From NCBI GenBank assembly GCA_031255695.1, contig JAIRSA010000020.1, positions 1 to 13,686 of the forward strand: DNA of 13,686 nucleotides, read 5' to 3'. The notes beneath the pieces were generated by a model. The model saw only the letters and a list, made by a program, of their open reading frames with translations. It was not told the DNA's origin and made no database searches. A program made the position numbers and the translations under genes. Below are positions 7,300 to 13,686 of the stretch, piece after piece. Every line of letters starts with the position of its first letter. The stretch's first letter is position 1. The stretch comes from Eubacteriales Family XIII. Incertae Sedis bacterium. GTDB lineage: Bacteria > Bacillota > Clostridia > Peptostreptococcales > Anaerovoracaceae.

Positions 7300-10200
7300 T
7301 CATGGTTTTGCCCCTGGCGCAAGTGTCTCGCGCAATATATCCATCACCGGCGCGATCTCTATCGGCTTGGCGATATATCCGTCCACGCCTATGCCCTCGC
7401 CGCCGTCCACGCCTGTGCCCTCGCCACCGTCCTCGCCTGTGCCTTCTCCGCCGTCCATGCCCTCCATACGCGGGCCCATGGCGATGATCGGCACGGATCT
7501 CGCGTCGGCCCGCCACAGCCTCCTGATGCGGCGCACGGTCTCATACCCGTCAATGCCCGGCATCTGCGTATCTATGAATATCAGGCTGTAATGCCCTTCT
7601 GGCGAATCCATGAAGCGCGTTATGGCTTTCTCGCCGTTCTCCGCCTCGTCCACCTCTGCCTGCGTGTCCTTGAGCAGCTCGATCATGATCAGGCGGTTTA
7701 TCTCTATATCCTCGACGATCAGTATCCGCTTGCCCGCAAGCATGGGGGGCTTGATCCCCATCCCCCCCGCCGGCGCCCCGCCGCCGGGCCTCGTCTTGGG
7801 CATGGCCAGGGCGAAGTCGAAGACGCTGCCCGCGCCTGGTGTGCTCCGGGCCACTATGTCGCCGCCCATGCGCCGCACGATCTCCTGGCTCAGCGCAAGC
7901 CCCAGCCCTGCGCCGCCTGTCCCGTCCTGCGCGTATGGATCGGCGCTCTCGAAGGCGACGAACAGCTTGGCCATCTGCGGCTTGCTTATGCCGATCCCGC
8001 TGTCCGCAACCGAAAAGGTGACGGTCAGGGAGTCTTCCGACTCCTTGTCCACATTCAGGGTGAAGTCTATCCTCCCCCCCTCCGGCGTGAACTTCACCGC
8101 GTTCATGAGCAGGTTCCCCAGCACCTGCTTCAGGCGCTCCCGGTCACCAATCACCTTCTGCCCGGCCAGGCCGCTGAAATCCGCCGCGAAAAGGACCTTG
8201 CCCTCCTCGCAGCGCACGTCTGCGGCGGCCTCTATCTCTTTCATGGCGTCAAGCAGCACGAAGGGCTCTTCCTTCAGCGCGAATTTGCCGGATTCTATGT
8301 CCGACATGTCGATCACATTGCACAGTATCTCTTCCAGGCGGGCGGAGGCGCGCCTTATCTCGCCGAAGCGCGCGCTTCCCGCGGCGCCATCCCCTTCCTC
8401 CATGGCAGTCAGCCCGTCGATGGCGCACAGGTGCGCGTTTATCTCCTGGGCGGCGCGGGCCAGGAACTCGCCCTTGGCCTGCGAGGCCGCCTGGGCCCTC
8501 CGCGAGGCCTGGGCCGCCGTGCGCGCCTTGTCCTCAAGCGCCTTGGACCGCTCTGCCACCGCCCCCTCGAAATGCTTGGAGGCCTTGCGCCTCATTATGA
8601 TGGCGGCCAGCAGGAACGCGGCCAGCAGGCACAGGAGCAGTGCCGCGCAGTAGGCCCATAGGGCGCCCGCCTCGGCGACCTTGGGCGCATAGTCGAACGC
8701 GTTGCCGGCCCATCTGCCGGCAATCCCGTCAATATCGACATATTCCAGCGCCTTGCCCATTATGGAGCACAGTATTTCTTCATTTTCGTTGAAGCAGAAT
8801 GTCGGGCTGTCCGCGCCGTCGAAGGCCATGCTGGCCTTGAGGCCGCGCCTGCCCATGTGGTCCACGGCTTCGAGCAGCCGGCCCTCCGTCGCCATCAGCA
8901 GCTCTATCTCCCCGCTTTCAAGCGCATCGAAGGCCTCTTCGTACAGGCTGTACTGGACAGTGCCTTCGTGCCCTGGGAACCAGCGCCCGAAAGCGCCCTC
9001 GCCGGCCGAGCCTTCCACTATGCCCACCTTGGCGGCCAGCACCTCGCCGGCGCCCACATCAGGATGCCCTGACAGCGACAGCAGGGCATAGCGGTCCCTG
9101 TAATGCGGCCGTTCGGCCAGTATATACCGATCCGCCGCCCTGTCCGCCTCGGACATGAAGGACACGTCGCCTTCGTCGAGCATGCGGCCCAGCTCGTGCC
9201 ATTTGTCGGCCTCGCTGTTGATCTGCTTGAACCGCAGCCCCGTGATGGCCTCAATCTCGGCCAGCACGTCGAAAACCGTCCCGCGCCATTCGGCAGCGGC
9301 CTCGTCGTAGTAGCTGACAGGGTAGCTGTCGCCCCGCGCGATGAAGGGTATGGGCGCCTTCCTGTATCTGCGGCTTTTTATGTACTGCTGCTCAGCCTGG
9401 CTGAGCCCTCCCTCGAACTTGTGGCTCACGTACTGCCTGCGGCCCTCGCTGTGCATCTCCGCCAGCCGGCGCTTGCCGTCCCCGTCAAGGGCCTTATGGA
9501 CTATGGAGATCACGGGCGCCAGCTCCGGATCCTTGGCGGAAAGCGCGGCCGGCACATATACGGCCGGCGAGAACGCCTTCACGTCGAGGCCCTTATAGGC
9601 GCCGAATGCCAGCTCCGAAGCGCCATCGTCGAAAAACGCGTCCAGCCTCCCGTCCATGAGCATCGCGAAGGCTTCTTCAAGGCTGTATATGAAGCTGCCC
9701 TCGAAACCTTCCTCTATATAGGGCGCCACGGCGGCATAGACCGCGCCGCCGCTCAGGAAACCATACCGCAGCGGCTCTTCTTCCGTCGCCTCGCGCGCCG
9801 GCCCCGCCGGGCGCGTGACCCGGACAGCGCGTTCCGCTATGGGCCCGGTGGAGATGTACCCGCTTGCCCATGCCGCGCCGGGATCCTGATCCATGCGGCG
9901 CGGCACCCTGCCCTTCAGCCGCTCCGGGGCAAGCTCCCCAGTAAAATCTATCTCATATGATTCCATCCCCTCGGCCAGCCCGTCCCAGCTGAACACGGCC
10001 GGCTCGAAGCTGATGCCGAAGAGCCCTGTCAGCCAGCTGCAGAACATGGCGGAAAAGCCCTCTATGGCGCCATCGCTGCCGTAGAAGGCCTCTGGCGAGA
10101 GGCTCACGGCGTATACGAAGCTGCCGCGCCGCGATTTAAGGCTTTCCACAGCGGCGATCTCATCCTCGCCGACTCCGGGGACATCCCGGTAGGACGCATA

Positions 10201-10416
10201 TTCCGGGTACGCCGCAAGGGGCGGCTCTTCCGCGCTGGCCTCCTGCGGGCATCCAAGCGCCGCGAAAAAGACGGCGGCAGCCATCAGTATTGCCCCCCAT
10301 CCGCCGGCGCCGCGCCGGGCTAGCCTAGGCCATCCCCGCATCATCGGCCGCAGGGATCCCATAAGCTCCATAAGGGGGCGGTGCACGGCAGAAACATCTT
10401 GCTTACGTGTCAGCAT
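7300..10416 (-). CDS. hybrid sensor histidine kinase with two solute-binding domains, H-box histidine replaced by Gln
   Basis: A 1038-residue membrane signalling protein. In order: an N-terminal hydrophobic segment (about 40-55) ending in a signal-peptide-like EASA; two bacterial solute-binding family 3-like periplasmic domains (about 95-330 and 352-575); a transmembrane helix (587-608); a short coiled coil; a HisKA-like region (about 640-715); an HATPase_c domain (about 755-872) with N772 in NLLMNAVKFTP, D805 in VADSGIGI and GTGGAGLGL (832-840); and a receiver domain (896-1035) with ED at 902-903, phospho-acceptor D949 in FIDTQMPG and K1017. Such proteins sense small solutes outside the cell. 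Oddly, the H box reads FLARAAQEINAHL where the family has FLANMSHEIRTPL, so Gln657 replaces the phosphorylated His. The receiver carries a repeat expansion and Gly981 in place of the usual Thr/Ser. The start has AGAGGG 4 nt upstream; later Met codons (16, 19, 25) are alternatives. Confidence 0.92.
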   Translation of the reverse strand: MLTRKQDVSAVHRPLMELMGSLRPMMRGWPRLARRGAGGWGAILMAAAVFFAALGCPQEASAEEPPLAAYPEYASYRDVPGVGEDEIAAVESLKSRRGSFVYAVSLSPEAFYGSDGAIEGFSAMFCSWLTGLFGISFEPAVFSWDGLAEGMESYEIDFTGELAPERLKGRVPRRMDQDPGAAWASGYISTGPIAERAVRVTRPAGPAREATEEEPLRYGFLSGGAVYAAVAPYIEEGFEGSFIYSLEEAFAMLMDGRLDAFFDDGASELAFGAYKGLDVKAFSPAVYVPAALSAKDPELAPVISIVHKALDGDGKRRLAEMHSEGRRQYVSHKFEGGLSQAEQQYIKSRRYRKAPIPFIARGDSYPVSYYDEAAAEWRGTVFDVLAEIEAITGLRFKQINSEADKWHELGRMLDEGDVSFMSEADRAADRYILAERPHYRDRYALLSLSGHPDVGAGEVLAAKVGIVEGSAGEGAFGRWFPGHEGTVQYSLYEEAFDALESGEIELLMATEGRLLEAVDHMGRRGLKASMAFDGADSPTFCFNENEEILCSIMGKALEYVDIDGIAGRWAGNAFDYAPKVAEAGALWAYCAALLLCLLAAFLLAAIIMRRKASKHFEGAVAERSKALEDKARTAAQASRRAQAASQAKGEFLARAAQEINAHLCAIDGLTAMEEGDGAAGSARFGEIRRASARLEEILCNVIDMSDIESGKFALKEEPFVLLDAMKEIEAAADVRCEEGKVLFAADFSGLAGQKVIGDRERLKQVLGNLLMNAVKFTPEGGRIDFTLNVDKESEDSLTVTFSVADSGIGISKPQMAKLFVAFESADPYAQDGTGGAGLGLALSQEIVRRMGGDIVARSTPGAGSVFDFALAMPKTRPGGGAPAGGMGIKPPMLAGKRILIVEDIEINRLIMIELLKDTQAEVDEAENGEKAITRFMDSPEGHYSLIFIDTQMPGIDGYETVRRIRRLWRADARSVPIIAMGPRMEGMDGGEGTGEDGGEGTGVDGGEGIGVDGYIAKPIEIAPVMDILRETLAPGAKP
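7381..7452. repeat. 24-bp minisatellite, three copies, inside the receiver domain of the hybrid kinase
   Basis: Three tandem 24-bp units lie at 7381-7404, 7405-7428 and 7429-7452, each beginning gtcc and sharing the pattern gcc(t)gtgcc(c)tc(g)cc with few changes; a fourth partial unit follows at 7453. The unit length is a multiple of three, so the kinase frame is kept. Read on the - strand the units give about three 8-residue repeats of the type DGGEGTG(E/V), residues about 988-1012, placed between strand 4 and strand 5 of the receiver. The last unit runs straight into the conserved DGYIAKP, which suggests the repeats grew by slippage from that region. Confidence 0.85.
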
Positions 10417-10510
10417 AATACCCTCTGGTGCCCCGGCTTCAGTTCCGGGCGCAGTATAATGACAAATCCGAACCTCTTCCTTTCAGGAAAAAGCCCGGAT
10501 TGTCTGTAAA

Positions 10511-10586
10511 TGGCACTCCCGAGATGATTCGAACATCCGACGCACGGTTTAGGAAACCGACGCTCTATCCCCTGAGCTACGGGAGC
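10511..10586 (-). tRNA. tRNA-Arg (anticodon CCT)
   Basis: A complete 76-nt tRNA including an encoded CCA. The acceptor stem GCTCCCG pairs with CGGGAGT (one G-U at the end). The D arm is GCTC/GAGC, the anticodon arm is CGGT/ACCG with loop TTCCTAA, and the T arm has loop TTCGAAT. Positions 34-36 are CCT, which reads the arginine codon AGG. That codon is common in the genes of this window, so this tRNA should be physiologically important. The T27-T43 pair at the base of the anticodon stem is a mismatch. The 3' end faces the hybrid kinase gene and the 5' end faces the methyltransferase remnant. Confidence 0.95.
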
Positions 10587-10660
10587 ATGACATGGCAAAA
10601 CCTGAAGAAGCCGCCTGTCTCAGGGCCTTTATGCCCCATCCAGTTTATTCGCACTTTTAC

Positions 10661-10690
10661 ATTATAAGCTATCATGGCGGTTTAGCGCAA
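10661..10690 (-). promoter_or_regulatory. probable promoter of tRNA-Arg
   Basis: On the - strand a perfect TATAAT (+ coordinates 10661-10666) is preceded after 18 nt by TTGCGC (10685-10690). Two A/T tracts just further upstream (10702-10708 and 10713-10719) could act as an UP element. Transcription would start near 10654, giving a leader of about 68 nt before the mature tRNA. The methyltransferase homology begins only about 20 nt beyond the -35 box, so the insertion or deletion spared this promoter. Confidence 0.55.
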
Positions 10691-10701
10691 GTACGAATTA
10701 T

Positions 10702-10727
10702 AAAAAAACGGCAAAAAAATGGTTTGC
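10702..10727 (-). terminator. weak intrinsic-terminator-like element upstream of the tRNA promoter
   Basis: On the - strand GCAAA and TTTGC (10711-10727) can form a short stem, followed after 2 nt by seven T residues (10702-10708). The stem is only about 5 bp and AT-rich. It may stop transcripts coming from the agr side before the tRNA promoter, or it may be no more than A/T tracts at the start of the methyltransferase fragment. Confidence 0.25.
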
Positions 10728-10877
10728 TGAATAAGATACTCGCTGATTTCAAAGCGCTGGGATATGAAATTAGCTGCCAACCGTACCATGCCGAGCATTA
10801 CGGTGTCCCGCAGACTCGTGAACGCGTTTTTATCGTTGGCACAAAGGCCGGAAAACCGGCATTTACGCCGCCGCCCA

Positions 10878-11618
10878 TTACTGCAGCCGAACCGATAACT
10901 GCCCAACAGGCGATAGGGGACCTCGAAGGACATCCGAAAGACCGCGAGTTTTCGCATATTTGGAGTTTGGCGAACGCAAGCGGGGAGCAAGGGAACCGTC
11001 GTCTGATAGCGGACAGGCCAGGTTATACCATTCGCGCCGAATGCCACGGCAATATTCAGTTCCGCTACTCGTTGCCACGCCGCATTTCAATGCGCGAGGC
11101 GGCACGCATACAATCGTTCCCTGACACTTTCCGTTTCCCCGGAAAACTCCGTGAAACGGAAATGCAAATCGGAAACGCCGTACCGCCTGTCCTCGCGTGG
11201 CACGTCGCAAAAGCAGTCGAACCGCTGATTGAGAGGGGAAGCGTGTGATGGAGGTGGCGACGGATGAGGGGATCGCTGCCTGCGCTGAAGAGGGCGAGGT
11301 GTTCTCGGCGATCATGCTGATATATGGCAACGCCAGCATGGCGGCCAGCCAGTTCATGTACGTGATCAGGAAGCAGCGCAAATGGGTCGTCGCGTGGTAG
11401 CCGCCGCCTAGACACTGCAGTGGGATCAAAGCGGCGATCAGGACAAGGCTTTCGGGAAGCATGCCGACGGGCACAGCCGTGGCGATGATCGCGGCTGTGT
11501 TCACCAGCGGAAACAGCACTGACTCCAGCCCATATTCATATATGTCCCGGTCATCCTCCGGGACAATGCCCTCGGCAACCCAATACCCTACGATTTTTCC
11601 GATGAGGGTGTCAAACAT
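10878..11618 (-). pseudogene. agrB: AgrB-like peptide-processing membrane protease, C-terminally truncated
   Basis: AgrB is a membrane cysteine endopeptidase that trims and cyclises the AgrD pre-peptide to make the quorum-sensing signal. The first 105 or so residues are typical: an amphipathic start, hydrophobic segments at about 36-50 and 56-70, and the catalytic motif GGGYHATTHLRC with H75 and C82. After MIAENTSP (about 102-109) the resemblance ends, and from about residue 124 the frame simply reads the antisense strand of the methyltransferase fragment to a chance stop at 10878. The remaining transmembrane helices of a normal protein of about 190-210 residues are gone, so activity is doubtful. 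The true gene part is about 11290-11618. The start has AAGGA 7 nt upstream and lies 18 nt after the sensor kinase stop, so it is the third gene of the agr-like operon. No agrD follows. Confidence 0.82.
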
Positions 11619-11636
11619 ATGATTTCCTTACTATCA

Positions 11637-13157
11637 CTATTTAGCAGTGCGGCTTCCCGCCTGAAGTCCCGCCGGCCGCTGTATCTGCCGTCCCCACACG
11701 CGTGATGCCGCGCCGTTTTCGGCTTTCGGCCCTGCCGCAGCTTCCTTGGCCGTCTCCCGTGTCTGCGCCCCTGCCGTAGCCCTCTTGATAGCAGCGGAAT
11801 CCGGCAGCGCCAAGGGCAACAGGATACGTGTCTCGAAGACACTTGCTGTGTGGGAGCGCATGACGTGGCCGCTGTATCTGTTGACTGCAGCATCCACATG
11901 CAGCAGTCCGATACCGTGGGCCAAGGGCCCCTTTGCGCTTACGTAGCGTTCGCCATCGCGGATCAGCTTTCCGCTGTAGCTGTTGGCTACGGACAGTAGC
12001 AGGTTCTTGCCATTTATCCTGAATGAAAATGTTATGAACCGCTCCATGCTGCTGCGTTCCGTGTTGCCGTGTTCCATGCGCTCACAGGCTTCGACGGCGT
12101 TGTCGATCAGATTGCCGGCGATAACGCACATATCATAGTCTTCGACACATATATCCCTAGGGTATTCGGAAAAGATTTTTACCCGGATGCCATGGGCCTG
12201 GGCCTTGTAAAGTTTGGAGTTGACGACAGCATCGAGGGCAGGGTTTCCGGTCCGGATCAAAGGCGCACAACGCGGGGCCTGCGCGGCGCTGTCTGCGGCG
12301 CGATTGACGAAGTCTACTAGCCTAGAGGTTTCGGCATTTTCAGCCAAACCCCGCAGGGCGATAAAGATGTTGGCGGAATCATGCATTTTTGCACGCATAT
12401 CCTCTTGGGCCGCGCCTATGATCTCAGGAAAACCCGATTTCAATCCCTCATGCTCCAGCCGGGTTTTAAGCTCTATATTTGCTAGCTCTTTGCGGGCTAG
12501 CTGGTCATATAGAAGAAATGCTGACAGCACCAGCAGAAACAGGCATACTGCAGCCAAAGCAGGTATATGGGCATCCAAAAGGTTGGATGGCGGATGTGCC
12601 ATATACAGGCGCACGATGAAAAGGACGGCGTAGCTGGCTAACGCCGCCCCGCAAAGCATTAAGCTAGCTTCTCGGCCCATACGCGAAAAGGCAAGATGTT
12701 TCTCCGCGCCTGCATGCACATGCGCGAGAGCGAATAAGACCAGGAGTTGGAAGGCCTTGATGATGACGATGGTCCAAAAACGCGAGGCGTCCTGCGTGAA
12801 CGAGGTATGCGCTATGCTGGTGGACATAATGGCCGCGCCCAGCCAAGCCCCTATGAGTGTGGTCCCAATTATGAGGCCATCAAGGATCAGAACACCGAAA
12901 GCTTTCTGCAGCCAAGAACCATGCTTAAAGGCGGCAAGAAAGGCCACTGCGATGGCAATGTAAACAAGGCTGTATACAGGCACTGGAAAGCTGCCAAGGG
13001 TGGCGGCAAGCCCCCAGCACACCAAGACGCCCCATGCCAGGCACTGCGGCCACATCTGCCTACGTTTTGAGTCGAATCGCTTATGCAGAAAATATATGCA
13101 GCCCAGGCTTTCGATCATAATTGCCATGGCCTCTATGGCGATCCATTTATTATCCAT
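11637..13157 (-). CDS. AgrC-like GHKL sensor histidine kinase
   Basis: A 506-residue membrane kinase of the quorum-sensing receptor type. The N-terminal half has about six hydrophobic segments (roughly 5-24, 38-55, 58-77, 87-112, 128-147, 164-185, with another at 198-217). A short coiled coil leads to the phosphorylation helix MRAKMHDSANIFIALRGL, where H259 in the MHD motif is the expected phospho-acceptor. The ATP-binding domain shows NLIDNAVEAC (349-358, N353) and HGIGLLHVDAAV (414-425). The kinase fold ends near residue 450; about 55 further residues are low-complexity, Ala- and Arg-rich, and not part of the family. The start overlaps the stop of the LytTR regulator gene by 8 nt, showing tight coupling; no strong ribosome site is visible, as expected for coupled translation. 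By analogy its ligand is a cyclic peptide made by AgrB/AgrD, but agrB downstream is truncated. Confidence 0.9.
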   Translation of the reverse strand: MDNKWIAIEAMAIMIESLGCIYFLHKRFDSKRRQMWPQCLAWGVLVCWGLAATLGSFPVPVYSLVYIAIAVAFLAAFKHGSWLQKAFGVLILDGLIIGTTLIGAWLGAAIMSTSIAHTSFTQDASRFWTIVIIKAFQLLVLFALAHVHAGAEKHLAFSRMGREASLMLCGAALASYAVLFIVRLYMAHPPSNLLDAHIPALAAVCLFLLVLSAFLLYDQLARKELANIELKTRLEHEGLKSGFPEIIGAAQEDMRAKMHDSANIFIALRGLAENAETSRLVDFVNRAADSAAQAPRCAPLIRTGNPALDAVVNSKLYKAQAHGIRVKIFSEYPRDICVEDYDMCVIAGNLIDNAVEACERMEHGNTERSSMERFITFSFRINGKNLLLSVANSYSGKLIRDGERYVSAKGPLAHGIGLLHVDAAVNRYSGHVMRSHTASVFETRILLPLALPDSAAIKRATAGAQTRETAKEAAAGPKAENGAASRVWGRQIQRPAGLQAGSRTAK

Positions 13158-13686
13158 ATGGTAGCACCGCAGGGAAATGCTTTAAATATTCTGTGCGCAC
13201 ATTCGCATATCGGCTACGGCTTATCGGCAGATTGGTCTCGTCTGAGAGAATGGCAAAGTTTTTGCGCAGAATATTTATCTTTAGCACATTCACTATCACT
13301 GAGCGATGGCAGCACACAAATATGCACGGCAAGATGCCCAGGAACTCATCTATCGTCATACGAGTGCTTCGGGTGCCACTGTGCGCATGCACTGCCGCAT
13401 AGTGATTCTGCATATCGATATATAGGATGCTGTGGAGGGGTAGCCGGACGAACCCGTCCGCGGTGCGGATTACCAGCGATTCTTCTTCTAGGCGGCGGTG
13501 TATCAAGGCGGCCTTGTCCAGTTCATGCCATAGGCGATCAGGCTGAACGGCTTTTTGCAAATAATTCAAGGCACTGACATCATAGCCGTCACTGATGAAA
13601 TCGTTAAAGGCTGTTATGAATAGTAGGATCATATTCTGATCCGTTTTCCTTATATACCTTGCCAGCTGCATGCCATCCATGCCGTC
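13150..13686 (-). CDS. LytTR-family response regulator (AgrA/LytR type), 5' end outside window
   Basis: The C-terminal 178 or so residues of a response regulator. Counting from the first Met in the window (codon at 13678-13680), residues 1-60 are the second half of a receiver domain with FITAF (T23) and the conserved lysine in NYLQKAV (K43, with Ala in place of the usual Pro). The phospho-acceptor Asp must lie beyond the window edge; the frame is open there (two further codons, Asp-Gly). Residues about 66-168 are a LytTR DNA-binding domain: GFVRLPLHSILYIDMQNHY, then EFLGILPCIFVCCHRSVIVNV and LPISRSRYANVRTEYLKHF at the end. Such regulators bind paired direct repeats in promoters and control quorum, bacteriocin or virulence genes. 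It overlaps the sensor kinase gene, so the two form a two-component pair. Confidence 0.9.
   Translation of the reverse strand, partial: DGMDGMQLARYIRKTDQNMILLFITAFNDFISDGYDVSALNYLQKAVQPDRLWHELDKAALIHRRLEEESLVIRTADGFVRLPLHSILYIDMQNHYAAVHAHSGTRSTRMTIDEFLGILPCIFVCCHRSVIVNVLKINILRKNFAILSDETNLPISRSRYANVRTEYLKHFPAVLPYG

Larger units (their letters stand above)
10592..11248 (+). pseudogene. DNA cytosine-C5 methyltransferase, C-terminal remnant
   Basis: The open frame of 218 codons holds only the C-terminal part of a C5 cytosine methyltransferase. Recognisable homology starts near 10712 (NGLLNKILADFKALGYEI). It goes on through motif VIII, YGVPQTRERVFIVG (about 70-83), a short target-recognition stretch, motif IX around REAARIQSFPDTF (168-180) and motif X, QIGNAVPP (192-199). 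The SAM-binding motif I, the catalytic Pro-Cys motif IV and the ENV motif VI are absent, so the fragment cannot methylate DNA. The first 40 codons are not methyltransferase: they overlap the upstream region and promoter of the tRNA, and the apparent ribosome site GGGAG is the antisense tRNA end. The first part of the fragment is more AT-rich than its neighbours, which suggests transfer on a mobile element. Its 3' end abuts the truncated agrB. Confidence 0.85.

Noticed and set aside
7206..7322. Longer start for the acyl-CoA ligase, 39 codons upstream and overlapping the kinase stop
   Set aside because: The extra residues are not family-like, and a good ribosome site (AAGGAG) lies directly before the ATG at 7205.
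7381..7458. CRISPR-like tandem repeats
   Set aside because: The 24-bp units are directly adjacent with no spacers and lie inside a protein frame; this is a minisatellite.
7297..8661. 454-codon open frame on the + strand opposite the hybrid kinase
   Set aside because: It is an antisense shadow created by GC-rich codon bias. Its product has no recognisable domain, and the - strand frame contains clear kinase and receiver motifs.
10511..11248. A simple att site in the tRNA with an integrated element
   Set aside because: No repeat of the tRNA 3' end and no integrase are visible, and the foreign fragment lies on the 5' side of the tRNA.
11619..11636. agrD peptide gene between the kinase and agrB
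   Set aside because: Only 18 nt separate the two genes, which is too short for a peptide gene; none is seen after agrB either.

Overview
The window is GC-rich bacterial DNA with heavy use of ATA (Ile) and AGG (Arg) codons. The gene set is an arginine biosynthesis pair, an OadA/PycB-type carboxyltransferase, an EAL-HDOD signalling protein, an AMP-forming acyl-CoA ligase, a large hybrid kinase with periplasmic solute-binding domains, and an Agr-type quorum-sensing module. Agr-type genes point to an anaerobic Firmicute (Clostridia-like). This is inferred from gene content only; a Synergistetes-like anaerobe is a less likely alternative.

Layout. Left, + strand (1-2564): the 3' end of argG, argH overlapping it by 4 nt, then an MgtC/SapB-family membrane protein. 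Short GC-rich direct repeats lie on both sides of mgtC. Centre, - strand (2706-5349): an EAL-HDOD protein followed 16 nt later by a carboxyltransferase that lacks a biotinyl domain; a good sigma-70-type promoter precedes the pair. Next, also - strand (5559-10416): a 1038-residue hybrid sensor kinase and then an acyl-CoA ligase. The kinase has Gln where the phospho-accepting His should be, and a 24-bp minisatellite replaces helix 4 of its receiver domain.

Right (10511-13686): a complete tRNA-Arg(CCT) with its own likely promoter, then a scar. The C-terminal part of a DNA cytosine-C5 methyltransferase (+ strand) abuts an agrB gene (- strand) that has lost its C-terminal half. Upstream of agrB in the same operon are an intact AgrC-like GHKL kinase and a LytTR response regulator that runs off the window. 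No agrD peptide gene is visible, so the quorum module looks like a receiver with a broken sender.

I see no complete new defence or mobile system. The points most worth a second look are the degenerate hybrid kinase with its expanding repeat, the agrB/methyltransferase junction, and the orphaned AgrC-like/LytTR pair.
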